A stretch of DNA of 64,000 bases from the NCBI RefSeq assembly GCF_019649055.1, contig NW_026570261.1, positions 1,054,001 to 1,118,000 on the forward strand, given 5' to 3'. The stretch comes from Paramacrobiotus metropolitanus (taxonomy: Eukaryota > Tardigrada > Eutardigrada > Parachela > Macrobiotidae). This document shows positions 43,350-55,438 of this stretch, in pieces. A program made the translations under genes and the position numbers. How positions within the stretch are numbered: position 1 is the first letter of the stretch; each line of letters begins with the position of its first letter. The notes below the pieces were generated by a model that saw only the letters and a list, made by a program, of their open reading frames with translations, had not been told where the DNA came from and ran no database searches.

Positions 43350-46204
43350 AGTTGAGTTAACAGTTTGCTCTACCGATTGAATCGTGGCTTTGAAAGTGGT
43401 AAAACCTCCTGCATTAGTACGTCACAGGCTTTCTTCACGACAAATATGGCCACCGAACTGTTCAATGATCGCCCAGTATCATAGTATGTGTTGTGCGTGT
43501 GATCGAACAACTTCTGCACTTAAATCGTACAAAAGCTTAGCCGGGAAGAAATTCTGCCAAAGAACAGCCGTTCGTCTAATAAATATATCTGCCGAACGTT
43601 CTTCTTATACGTAAATGTACTTGCCCAATATCAAATTTTTCAAATAAGCAGGCTTTCGAATGCTTTTTCAATATGGCCGAACGTAAAGGGTAAGAACTGG
43701 TAACCCATCTCTCTAATTTAATCGCAATGGAAAGCTGTAGATAAGGAAGCTGTCTGAAAAAAATGTGGCTAAACAGCACTTTTCTGGCTCAAGGAACTTT
43801 GTGGCAGATTTTCAAGAAAACTATCCATGCAGAGAATTTAAGTTCTCCCAAAATATTAAGGTAGTCTGTTGTTGAGACGGTTATCAAACGAGCAGTAGCG
43901 TATTAAGATGTACGCTAGTGCCTGCTGAGTAGTTGTCTAACGTTTTCTTTGTCATTCCTTTAGAGATTCCGGTAAAAGTAAAAATCCGTACCAGTACGCC
44001 GCAGAATTTTAGCATTATTTTTGCACCACAGTGCAAGCTAAGTACTTGTCGTCGCCATTTTTGCGCCAATAAAAACATTGCGTACCAGCCCAGCTCAAAC
44101 TCTAACTCTGATTTTGACCACTCAAACTCTGACGGCTCAAACTCTGACTCTGACCGCAGCTACTTTGACCAGGTACTAAATTTATTTAGACATTCTTAGG
44201 GATTCTCAGGTTTCATAGGTTATTCTTAGGTTTCTTAAGTTTCTTAGGCTTCTTAGGTTTCTCAGCTTTCTCTGGTTTTTTTAGGTGTATCAGGTTTCTC
44301 AGGTTTCTTAGGTTTCTCAACTTTCTCTGGTTTTTTAGGTTTTTAGGATTTTTTAGTTTCTTGTTGCGGTGAGAGTCAGACTTTGAGCAGTGAGAGTCAA
44401 ATTTTGAGCAGTCAGGGTCAGAGTTTGAGCGGTTAGCGTCTGAATCAGAGCATGAGCGCGGGCCGACGATCTTCGTACTTCATGGCTACCACATCCAAAA
44501 TTTGACAAAGACTGCTTTCCATAATAAGCCTGTTGGTAAACATGTTTCTGCTTAAACCCTAATTCACCGGTAACTGAAACTGAATGTTCGTGCACAATAG
44601 TGATTTTCACGCCAATGTTTGCAAAGCGTTTGTTCCCGCTAGAAAGATTCCGGTTGCCGGTAATTCGTTGGTTGAAGCGAGAACAAAATTTAAGTTCTGC
44701 TAAACTCTGTAATGCGACAAACTGCGAAAATTTCTTAAGTTAACTCTGGTTGCGCTACAAAGGTTATAGTGGTCGCAATTTTTAATAAACCTGTGTCCAT
44801 ACACTCCACTATTTGAAGATTCAAATCAACGCCAGGAAAGTAAACAATTCACTGGCCTTCCTTCAAATTTCAATGGAAGTACAATAATTATATTTACCAA
44901 AAAACTTGTCAGGTACTGATGTCAGTAACGCGCGCGTACGGCGGCACTGCCCACCAAATCGCAAATTTTCAGAAATGCGTTATCGGCTGATTTGTCAGCG
45001 CATTTATGCAACAGTGCAAGCAGCTTTTCTTTATTACTTTTAACTACTGCAATACCCAAGTGAGCTTCAAAATACTGCATTATCAAAGCATTACAATACT
45101 TTGGAGGTAAGCAATACTTTAAAAGTATTGTAATACGTTCAGAAAACTGTAAATGCGGTCGACGAAAATTCATTTACCGGTTATCGTCACTAAATGTCGA
45201 CACTCCGAACCGAAGAGACGGAATGTCGCCCCACCACGACGTTGATCCAACGTTTAGCTAAACCATCTTAGTTTACTGATTTTCTTAAGCTTTCTCAAGT
45301 TTTTTAGTTTTTTTAGGTTTTCCAGGGTTTCTTACCATGGAAGCAGTAACTGCGTTAGTGAGTGATAGCAGGGTTGCCATCCCACCAAGGTTTTGGAGGT
45401 GGGATGGGATGGGAATGTGAACATGAAGTGATGTGATTGGTGGCACAGACCGATAGATTGTTAATTTACTGATTAATTTCTTACATATTGTTAACAACAA
45501 AATTCTGAGCTTTTATGCTAGCTGTTTACAACAAAATCATTCGAAAAAAATGTAAGATGCAGGTCGAAAACAAAGGACGCAACTAATACACTACAGATAC
45601 AACAAGTTGACATCTGCCCAAAGTTCCAAACTAAAAACTGCACGTAACGGAATCTGGTCTCGCAGTTTTGCAGCAGTTCACAAGAAGTAAAAAGCCTTTG
45701 ACGAATTACGTACGTCAAGTACTGAATCCTATCATAACCTTCCACACTGGTCAGTGGTCACTTCAGCGTCCGAATCTTCGGCCATTTTAGGAGATATTTC
45801 TGCAACATCAAAATGCCGCCAAATCACAATTCCTTAAACGTCTCCAAGTTTTCGGAAATATTTTTGCAATAAAATCAAATCATATAATAATTATGAAACA
45901 AGTCACTCAAAGTACACTTGTGTAAGTGACTTTGCAGCTTTACGTATTTCTTGATTTGGAAACTGCTCTATCCCAGAATTTGTTAGAGATGTATGCTTTG
46001 CCGATGCGCTATAGTTTAAGCACCTGGATTCTGACATTTCATTTTTAAAAAAATATTAATACAAATTCATCCCGTCACATCACCGTACCAATCAAACACC
46101 ACATTTTGTCATCACTGCCGCAAATTTTCGGCATGATGGGATTATGAGCAGGAAGAGGGCATGATAGTGGAATTGTGTGCCGACGTGATGACAACCCTAA
46201 GTGA
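43350..46204. other. interior of the foldback-like element, no gene seen
   Basis: This is AT-rich sequence without recognisable coding content. It includes the inverted Asp/Ser-type repeat at 44095-44460 and several short direct repeats. Confidence 0.45.
44095..44460. repeat. inverted repeat around a TTTCTTAGG microsatellite
   Basis: CTCAAACTCTGACT-type repeats at 44095-44165 are answered by their complement (AGAGTCAGACTTTGAGCAGT type) at 44368-44455. Between them lies a (TTTCTTAGGTTTCTCAGG)n-like stretch. The whole could fold into a long hairpin. Confidence 0.7.
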
Positions 46205-48096
46205 TAATGGGACAGCGTGAGTGTCAGCGTGCCGGCAGGTCACACTTGGTTCTGTGGTGGTTCATTGGTGGTTCTATGTGGTTCTATAGGTTCACCTGGT
46301 TCACGGGGTAGGGTGGTAGTGTGACAGCGTGCCGGCAAGTGAGTGTGTGCTTGGTTCTGTGTTGGTTCATCGGTGGTTCTATGTGGTTCTACAGGTTCAC
46401 CTGGTTCACAAGGTAGAGTGGTAGTGTGACAGCGTGTCGGCAAGTGAGTGTGTGCTTGGTTCTGTGGTGGTTCATTGGTGGTTCTATGTGGTTCTATAGG
46501 TTCGCCTGGTTCACGGGGTAGAGTGGTAGTGTGACAGCGTGTCGGCAAGTGAGTGTGTTCTTGGTTCTGTGGTGGTTCATTGGTGGTTCTATGTGGTTCT
46601 ATAGGTTCACCTGGTTCGCGGGGTAGAGTGGTAGTGTGACAGCGTGTCGGCAAGTGAGTGTGTTCTTGGTTCTGTGGTGGTTCATTGGTGGTTCTATGTG
46701 GTTCTATAGGTTCACCTGGTTCGCGGGGTAGAGTGGTAGTGTGACAGCGTGTCGGCAAGTGAGTGTGTGCTTGGTTCTGTGGTGGTTCATTGGTGGTTCT
46801 ATGTGGTTCTATAGGTTCACCTGGTTCACGGGGTAGAGTGGTAGTGTGACAGCGTGTCGGCAAGTGAGTGTGTGCTTGGTTCTGTGTTGGTTCATTGGTG
46901 GTTCTATGTGGTTCTATAGGTTCACCTGGTTCACGGGGTAGAGTGGTAGTGTGACAGCGTGTCGGCAAGTGAGTGTGTGCTTGGTTCTGTGGTGGTTCAT
47001 TGGTGGTTCTATGTGGTTCTATAGGTTCACCTGGTTCACGGGGTAGAGTGGTAGTGTGACAGCGTGCCGGCAAGTGAGTGTGTTCTTGGTTCTGTGGTGG
47101 TTCATTGGTGGTTCTATGTGGTTCTATAGGTTCACCTGGTTCGCGGGGTAGAGTGGTAGTGTGACAGCGTGTCGGCAAGTGAGTGTGTTCTTGGTTCTGT
47201 GGTGGTTCATTGGTGGTTCTATGTGGTTCTATAGGTTCACCTGGTTCACGGGGTAGAGTGGTAGTGTGACAGCGTGTCGGCAAGTGAGTGTGTGCTTGGT
47301 TCTGTGGTGGTTCATTGGTGGTTCTATGTGGTTCTATAGGTTCACCTGGTTCACGGGGTAGAGTGGTAGTGTGACAGCGTGCCGGCAAGTGAGTGTGTTC
47401 TTGGTTCTGTGGTGGTTCATTGGTGGTTCTATGTGGTTCTATAGGTTCACCTGGTCTGCGGGGTAGAGTGGTAGTGTGACAGCGTGTCGGCAAGTGAGTG
47501 TGTTCTTGGTTCTGTGGTGGTTCATTGGTGGTTCTATGTGGTTCTATAGGTTCACCTGGTTCGCGGGGTAGAGTGGTAGTGTGACAGCGTGTCGGCAAGT
47601 GAGTGTGTGCTTGGTTCTGTGGTGGTTCATTGGTGGTTCTATGTGGTTCTATAGGTTCACCTGGTTCACGGGGTAGAGTGGTAGTGTGACAGCGTGTCGG
47701 CAAGTGAGTGTGTGCTTGGTTCTGTGGTGGTTCATTGGTGGTTCTATGTGGTTCTATAGGTTCACCTGGTTCACGGGGTAGAGTGGTAGTGTGACAGCGT
47801 GCCGGCAAGTGAGTGTGTGCTTGGTTCTGTGTTGGTTCATCGGTGGTTCTATGTGGTTCTACAGGTTCACCTGGTTCACAAGGTAGAGTGGTAGTGTGAC
47901 AGCGTGTCGGCAAGTGAGTGTGTTCTTGGTTCTGTGGTGGTTCATTGGTGGTTCTATGTGGTTCTATAGGTTCACCTGGTTCGCGGGGTAGAGTGGTAGT
48001 GTTACAGCGTGCCGGCAAGTGAGTGTGTGTTTGGTACTGTGGTGGTTCTATAGGTTCAGGACCAGTGAACCACTAGTGTCCTAACTTGGACATTCT
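46205..48096 (-). repeat. right array, about 17 copies of the 105-bp unit
   Basis: GTGACAGCGTGTCGGCAAGT recurs every 105 bp (for example 46426 and 46531). Because 105 is divisible by three, the minus strand keeps a 592-codon open frame of 35-residue Pro/Thr-rich repeats (REPGEPIEPHRTTNEPPQNQ). The array is the inverse of that at 39838-40580. Copies are far more uniform than in the left array, suggesting recent amplification. Confidence 0.92.
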
Positions 48097-50378
48097 CTCA
48101 AAATTTTTGACAGCTCGATTCCGTAACGCAAGTGGTGATGCATTATGCAATTATGAGTAATTTGTTAGAGTCCGGCAGCATAATCAGTACATGCGTTATT
48201 TAAAAGGTGTCATTTGATATATGCAGCGAGAAATGGCAAAGCTGTCGTGACATCGAGTGTCACAGATTTCTATCCCATCAACCGTTTGTCCTGGAGCCAC
48301 CTTCGGCATCAGAAACTTCCAAAGTTTCCAACAGTTTTGGACGATATTGTGTGCTATTGCGGCCTCTATAAACATAGACTCGATTATTTGCTACAAATCC
48401 ACAGTGATTGAAGCGCGGCGTGCAAAGTCTGCCAATCGCTGTCCAGGTGCCCATTTCCATTGTCAGATCGAGACGGATGCAGGAGCTGGGGATTGGGTTC
48501 TCAGCAGTCCAACCTCCCAACACGTTCAACTGGTTGTTCAGCGCAACCGTGGCAAACTGGCAACGTTCTTCCGGCAGATCAGGCAGTGCATCCCATAGGC
48601 CAGTTTTTGTATCGTAGCGCCTAACCCATCGATGGCGACCTAAGCCTGATAGATAAATTATGGTATCCCCAGAACGCACTCCACATACTCCGCTTGCGCA
48701 TTGTGATCTACAATTAACCAAGACTAACAAACAGTCGATTTGCAACGGCTGTATTTAACCGACAGAAGCATTTGGATGAATAAGGTATATGCCGGAAGCA
48801 TAAGCAAGTCCAGAATAACTTCCGTCGTGACTTGCTCGCCCAGCAATTTTTTTTTTACGATACTACGAAAAGTCCGGATCAAAATTTTCACCCGGACGGT
48901 TTTGCCGAAGAAAAATGTGTCCTAAACCTGCCCATAAAAGAAAAAAGCTGAGCGGGCAAAATTAATGGAGCAGATAATTATTTTGTAGTGTATACGTACG
49001 TATGCGTGCGATGACGTGATGTAAACGTGCTTCCATGAAAATGCCTCGTGAATGTTGTGCACGTTGCAAATGGATAGTACAAATCCATGGTGTTGCTACG
49101 TAATCTAATTTAGTTGGTTGTGTGCTGCTTTCTTGACAGGATTTATACAAGATTACATGTATGCCGTTCGTTACATATCAGATTCTTATATGGAGTGACG
49201 TTCAGAATTTTCATGCGTTAGCTTTCGCTCAGTACCATCATTCTGCCGTACAAATGGTTGGGCAATACAATCCGTTTATGGTTGGGCAATGGGGCACACA
49301 GTCCCGTCCGACAGATTCATCGCTTTGAAGGACAATGCGGAGTCATTCCCATCCCAGAAATAAACTTTTTTGTTGACTGCTACAGGACACCTTATCCAAT
49401 GTGACGTGGACGGTGGAAGAGGGTAGTACCATCGCGAATTTGCATCGTGCACGTAAGTCTCATTTTCTTTTGTGATAAGGTTTTTCGCTTGAATAACTAT
49501 TAATCCGTCGGTGTAGTCGAGTTCACTCCAAAAAATCTTCTTCGCCAGCGCAAGAGTTATTGAGCAGTTCCAAATTTTTTTCTCAATGGGATCGACGACT
49601 TGCATACGGACGTCGGACCACTGATCTCTGGCGTGGAATACCATGGCACCTTGCCGCGGAAAACGGGATTTGGCATACTCCAGCCATTTGAACACCTCAT
49701 CAGAGGACAGTCTCCTGGCGCTATCGGCATCCAGGCAACCTTGAATGCAAACTGAGATGGCAGCCGGAGTGTGCGGATTTATCACGGGAATATATCCTTC
49801 AATGACTTGAGTAGCATAACGGTGATCGCTAAAGTCACAAGTGCACTCAACCGCTGTTTCTCCTCTTTGCAACCATTTCTTGGGATCACCTGTAATAAAC
49901 TCGGACAGAACTAGCAAAATGCATCCGAAACTCCACATATCCGTTTTCTTGTCAACCGTATGCGTGGACAAACATGCTTTCAAACAAACATGGACAAACA
50001 TCAGATACAATAATGCGTAAATCAGTCAGTTAATGTAGCGTAGATCTAACCTTCAAATTAATATAAACCGTGACCATATGTACAGCGAAGTTCTTGTAAT
50101 GAATTGTAATATGTAACTGCAGACTGTGACCGTGGCTCCGCCGCAAAACTTTGTGGCAACGGCGCCCTTTGACCGCGTACAAGGCTATCCAAGGACATTT
50201 AATTTGTGGAGGTCCTCCAGGGAATTCTGACCTGGCCTTTCTTCAGCTTTTGAGCAGCTAGCATACGGATCTAACTTTTAACACACTCTAAAATCGTATC
50301 CTGGTTGACCTAGCTATAGCGAAACAACGGTGACCTTTTAATTTTTGCCTACTCCATTTGCTTGTGTAAATACTTAAC

Positions 50379-51506
50379 ATGGGTGATGATGATAATGAAG
50401 ATGAAGATTTGTCTAATTTTACTTTCGTCGAGCTAACCGATGTGTTACACGGTATCTTGGATGAATTATTCGCTGTATCCAATGGAAACACCAAACTGGG
50501 AAAACTCTTGAACAGCCACAAAGACGCCCTGCTGCAGATTCCATCGCTGCTGAAAAATCACCACATTCGCATCCATGAAGTCGCGTTGAAAGCAGAAACA
50601 GAACTGAAGACGGAAAAAGAGAAGCTTGCGAAACTACTACTCGAGGTCGACCTCCCATCGACACTGGACCAAACCCTTTCCCATGTTCCTCAGCAACCTG
50701 AATCTCGTCATGCAAATCGGACCTATGCCGAAGCGGTTAACACCAAAGCTCCGCCACAGCCTGCAAATAAAAATGTCCTGCTGCTGAAACCGAAGACCAT
50801 AGCGCCATCCAGCCGCGTCCGGAAATCTGCAACCGAGATGACGTCATTCTGTCAGACGCTCACCAACGTGCTCCCTGAAGGAATGGATTCTGCCAATATT
50901 ACCCGCATCCGACCGGCATCCGGTAAGTCTGTACTTGTTGAGTTCAAAAGTAAAGAAGATGCTGAAAAAGGCGAAACCATGTTTAACCACCATGCCGATA
51001 AGCTAGAAATATCTGTTCAGAAACCAAAGCCGCGTAAGTTCAGGATGATTGTTCGGAGAGTACCACTTAGCATGACAACGGAATCTTTCATTAATGAACT
51101 GATCTCGAAAAACCTTTCCGATCACAGCGAGGTGAAAATTGTAACTACGCTGAAAAGTAGCAAAAAGGAACGCGAAACGTACGCTATTGTTATTGACGTT
51201 GATGAGTTTTCAAGAGCCGTTCTGAATGAGAAAAGGTCGATTAAATTGGGTTGGTTTCTGTGCCCTGTTATGGACCATTTTTATGTACCGCAGTGCCTAA
51301 AGTGCTGCGAATATTTCCATGTCGAGCGCACCTGTAAGAACAAGCCGGTGTGTGCTTATTGTGCGAAAGATCACATTTCTTCCGAATGTCCTGAAAATGA
51401 TCAGTTTGATTGCATTTGCATAAACTGTCAAAAAAATGAAAAATTCTCGCAGCAAAACCACATTCGGCCTTTGCCCATGATTGGTGTGACCTTTACGTTA
51501 ATCTGA
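50379..51506 (+). CDS. LINE ORF1, Gag-like with zinc knuckles
   Basis: The 375-residue protein has an acidic N-terminus, a probable coiled coil (about residues 60-90), a central RRM-like region (MIVRRVPLSMTTESFINELI) and Cys knuckles near the C-terminus (CLKCCEYFHVERTC, CAYCAKDHISSEC, CICINCQ). This is the usual layout of nucleic-acid-binding ORF1 in Jockey/CR1 elements. The frame is intact. Confidence 0.85.
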   Translation: MGDDDNEDEDLSNFTFVELTDVLHGILDELFAVSNGNTKLGKLLNSHKDALLQIPSLLKNHHIRIHEVALKAETELKTEKEKLAKLLLEVDLPSTLDQTLSHVPQQPESRHANRTYAEAVNTKAPPQPANKNVLLLKPKTIAPSSRVRKSATEMTSFCQTLTNVLPEGMDSANITRIRPASGKSVLVEFKSKEDAEKGETMFNHHADKLEISVQKPKPRKFRMIVRRVPLSMTTESFINELISKNLSDHSEVKIVTTLKSSKKERETYAIVIDVDEFSRAVLNEKRSIKLGWFLCPVMDHFYVPQCLKCCEYFHVERTCKNKPVCAYCAKDHISSECPENDQFDCICINCQKNEKFSQQNHIRPLPMIGVTFTLI

Positions 51507-51549
51507 AAGATTCGAGAACTTTTTACAATTCTTATCGAAAAAACGGAGC

Positions 51550-54521
51550 ATGAACCCGGAACTAGAGAGAGTTCTTAGCGATACTACGAATGTTACTAAT
51601 TTCCCAAACAACAGTGCATTTTTGAAAAAAAGTCGTGACCGTAATATAAAGATCCGTTTACGATGTTGTAACGTCAATAGCGTAAAAAATAAAAGAGCCC
51701 AGGTAAAATTGTTCTGTCGCGACAGTGATGTAACCGTTTTAACCGAGACGTGGGACAAGTCATCTTACCCGGATGCATGGTTCGCTGACCTTCGGTCGTT
51801 TAATGTTTTTCGTCAGCCAAGAAAAGATGGTCATGGTGGTGTAGCAATTGTTGTTCGCAAATCGTTGAATGCTTTTCGTAGAACTGATCTGGAAGATTCT
51901 TCTCTTGAAATTGTTTGTGTTGAATCTGTAACCCTGAATATTTTTATTCTTGGTTTTTATGCTCCACCCTCCACTTGTAAATCTTCCGTTCGCACTTTAA
52001 TTGAGCATTTACGTAAGCGCTTTTCGCCGGCAATGTTTGCTAGAACTATCATTATGGGTGACTTCAATCTACCTGATATAGATTGGCATAGCAAAACAGC
52101 AGCTATGCCAGTTAGTCGGGAACTGCTACGCGCACTTAAAGAATTTAATTTGTCCCAGTTGATTAATTTTCCTACCAGGGAATCAAACTGTCTTGACCTT
52201 TGTTTGTTAAGTACTAGCTTCGTTTACGAGGCAGCCGTACCCATTTGTCCACCTTCTGTCACTAACGATCATATTGGATTTCAGTTTTGCTTAAGTGTAA
52301 AGCGTTTTAAGATAAAGATTCGATCGTTGGCAAAATGGAAAATAAACAGCGGCAACATAGCAGAGTTTACACATGCATTAACAGTACTCGATTGGGCAAA
52401 ACTTTTTCAACATGCCAATGCCGACCAGCGTGCATCCATTTTTGAAGAAACGTTCTTGAGTGTTGCTAAAACATTTTTCAAATACGAAACTGTTAAAGTA
52501 CGTGTTGGTTCACTTGAGTATCCTAAAAGTCTGAAAAAATTGCTAAGATCGCGCGATCGGGCTTTTAATCGCTACCGTAAATCCCATCGCTTTCAAGCTG
52601 AACTTAAAGAAAAGTGGAAGTCCCTGTCTAAAAAATGTGAAAAAATGACAAAACAATTTGAAAATCGAAAACTGTATGAAGTTGCAACGTCTCATCGTAA
52701 TAATCCGTCCAAATTTTGGCAATTTCTGAAATCAACAAATGATCGCTCAGCTATGCCTCCGTTACAGCAACATACTGGTGCTTTAGCGACTAACGACGTC
52801 GATAAAGCCAATATGCTGAACAACCAGTACTACGAGTCCCAGTCGAAGTGCGATGAACATTGCTTCAGAGCAGATACGGATTTATTGTGTTCAAATAATG
52901 ACAGATGGGAAATTTCTGAGCAGTTAATTTTTGAACAATTGGCAACGCTGTCCACCAAAACGTCGAGCGGAAAATTTGAAATTACAAACTATTTACTAAA
53001 AATTGCAGCTAAGTCAATAATATTACCGCTTAAGCTTGTTTTCAACGCGGCTATTAACGAAGGTAAATTTCCTTCTGTGTGGAAGCTTTCCTTTATTACT
53101 CCTATCCTGAAATCCTCAGCCGATCGCAAACTTCCAGCCAGCTACAGGCCCGTCTCGCTGTTGAATCCTGTCTCTAAGGTCTTTGAACGATGTTTAAGTC
53201 ATTTGATGCGCGATCATTTGAGTAAAAATCGCATTCTTAGAGACCATCAGTTCGCGTACCGAGAAAAAAGGTCAACAGAGTTGCAGTTGTTTATCTTCAC
53301 AAAAATTATTAACGATTTCATAACAAACGGTATCGACGTCGACGCAGTGTTTTGGATTGTTCAAAAGCTTTCGATAAAGTTTCACACGCAAGCATACTGT
53401 CCGCTTTAAATTCTATGAACTTTCCTAGCCAAATTGTTCATCTGATATCGGATTACCTAAAAGAACGTATGCAACGTGTTACGGTAGATAACGCAATTTC
53501 CGATTCAAAGCCCGTTCGCAGTGGTGTACCGCAAGGGTCAGTTCTTGGCCCACTTCTGTTTATTTGTATATTAAACTTCATTCTTAAAGCGCTTAAAAAC
53601 GGCAGTGGTCTTTTTGTCTTTGCTGATGATGTAGTAATGTTCCGTCCCTTAGCAAAAAGCAATGATAGTGAACTCCTGCAGGAAGATCTAGTGTGTGTAA
53701 AAGACTGGCTTGACGAAAAACAGTTATCTCTGAACCCGGCAAAATCTGCTCACATCCGCTTTTCGAAAAAAACTTCTGTAAAATCGGCATTTCAGTATCA
53801 GCTTAACAGTGTACCAGTTCCTTTCAGTGAACACGTGAAATATTTGGGTGTTTATGTCGACCGAAAATTAAGCTGGAAAATTAACTGTGAAAATCTGGCG
53901 AAGAAATGTAATAAGAGAATCAGTTACCTAAACCATATTTTCAAATTCAGTGATGGTGGTGCCCGTATAAAGCTTTTCAAATCTCTCGTCCTCCCTATTG
54001 TTGATTACTGTTCGTCAGTGGCGTATTGTTATTTTAAAACATCAAATGACTTGCTTGAACGTTGCCAAAAACGGTTCACAAAATCGGTTCGATTGGGAAG
54101 TGATCTCTCTAGCTATTCTGAACGGCTAGCTGAACTAAACTGGGATAACTTAAGCAAGCGTCGCTTAAAAAAGGCCTTAGAATTTATTTATAAGCTTAAG
54201 TTCTGCAAAGTTCCACTTTGTGAGCTAATGTTTGTTCCCTTGGAAATTCCCTTTTCTGCGCTTGAGTCTGTTTCAGGTCACACCCGTTCAACTGCCCGTC
54301 TCCACGACCATCCATGTCCCGTCAAACCGGCACCTACAACCATCTGCGGTACTACTGTTTTTTCGCGTTACGGATCACATGTGGACAGTCTAGCATCGAT
54401 ATGGAATGAATTGCGCCTTCCCCCCGAAGCTTACCTATCACTGACATCCTTTCAAGCTGCACTTCAGGATGTTGACTGGAGCAGTCTAACAGTGGCTAAA
54501 CGACTGCTGGAGTTTAAATAA
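51550..54521 (+). pseudogene. LINE ORF2, endonuclease-reverse transcriptase with one frameshift
   Basis: The N-terminal part is an apurinic-type endonuclease (LTETWDKS, MGDFNLPDIDW, NDHIGF). The reverse transcriptase follows (SYRPVSLLNPVSKVFER, SGVPQGSVLGPLLF, catalytic FADDVVMF, LGVYVDRKLSW). The frame breaks by one base at about 53347, just before VLDCSKAFDKV, so the two halves are read as 51550-53409 and 53352-54521. Otherwise the element is well preserved and therefore fairly young. Confidence 0.88.
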
Positions 54522-54995
54522 CTTTGTTCCTGTTTTTGCATTAAATTTTTGCTTTCTGTTTTAGATCGCTTCCGAATAAGACAATTTTTGTTCTTCGTTA
54601 GTTGTGTACGTACTGCATGTTTAAATAACCCTCTTGCCGACCTACTGTCTGTTGCCTCGAGGGGGCTGTTCGCCCCGTTGCAAATGACATTAAAGCATTA
54701 TTATTTTATTTCCATTTTAGCATCTCCGGTGATATAAAGCGTATAGTGCCGACGCAGTTTTTGACGTTCTCTTGCAAACTCATGCAATCATCTAAATCGG
54801 CAATTACCAGTTTATGTCCCTTCTCACACCGCCGAAACAACAAATTTTCTGGCTTTAGGTCGCAATGAATAATACCCTGATGGTGCAGATATCGCAGACC
54901 GGAAGCAATATGTAGTGCACTTTCCGCAATTCTGTGAGGTTCAAGTAAGATTCCTTGGTTTCGCAGTTCTTGCAAAGTCTGATTGAGATTTCCAC

Positions 54996-55438
54996 CTAAA
55001 CAAAAAACAGCAAGCATTACGAGAAAAGCTCACTGGACAACTTGAATAAGGTACAACGCATCACCATTTAAGATTGTCGATGACCATGGTATCCCTCACC
55101 AAAATAAGCGATTTGCCACCGCTGCGCTCGGCTTTGTGTGCAAGCGGTGCAGTCAGTCGCAAACCGAAATCCATGAAAACCACAATTAAATCGATTTTCA
55201 GTTTGTCTACGAATTTCTCATTTCCTTTGCTCAGAAAGCTGTACAAAATAACCGAAGTACATTTATACGAAGGTGTGCGATATCGCAGCAGTTACCATGA
55301 AAATTATTTCGCAGTTACACCTTTAGAAATTTCCACTGTTTATTAGTCGTATTACTCGTCGGCTGTCAAAAAAATTTTTTTGAACACATGAAAAGGCCGT
55401 TCGTGCAACTTTGCTTTGGAGTTTACAGACTAGCGTAC
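54996..55438 (-). other. 443-bp intron of the kinase-Kelch gene
   Basis: It is bounded by GTACGC (donor) and TTTGTTTAG (acceptor), in phase 1. No other feature is seen. Confidence 0.6.

Larger units (their letters stand above)
39838..48096. mobile_element. 8.3-kb foldback-like element with inverted tandem-repeat arms
   Basis: The left terminus (39838, AGAATGTTCAAGTTAGGACA) and the reverse complement of the right terminus (48096, AGAATGTCCAAGTTAGGACA) match over 30 bp with two differences. Inside each end lies an array of the same 105-bp unit in opposite orientation (left to about 40580, right from about 46205). The interior holds a retroelement-type ORF, a nested hAT MITE, simple repeats and no transposase that I recognise. 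I see no clear target-site duplication. Long inverted termini built from tandem repeats are the hallmark of foldback elements such as Drosophila FB and Galileo. Membership of any known family is not established. Confidence 0.6.
50040..54705 (+). mobile_element. Jockey/CR1-group LINE
   Basis: Two ORFs (50379-51506 and 51550-54521) are followed by a short tail ending ATTAAAGCATTATTATTTTA. It is inserted opposite to the kinase-Kelch gene. The 5' boundary is not sharp (somewhere in 50020-50378). No target-site duplication was found by eye. Confidence 0.8.

Noticed and set aside
46240-48018. 592-codon Pro/Thr-rich protein on the minus strand
   Set aside because: It is explained by a 105-bp tandem repeat divisible by three; the sister array has 104- and 94-bp spacings that break the frame.
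39838-48096. Regular repeats that could suggest a CRISPR array
   Set aside because: The 105-bp units abut without unique spacers, lie in an animal genome and occur as inverted arms of a larger element. No cas-like gene is present.
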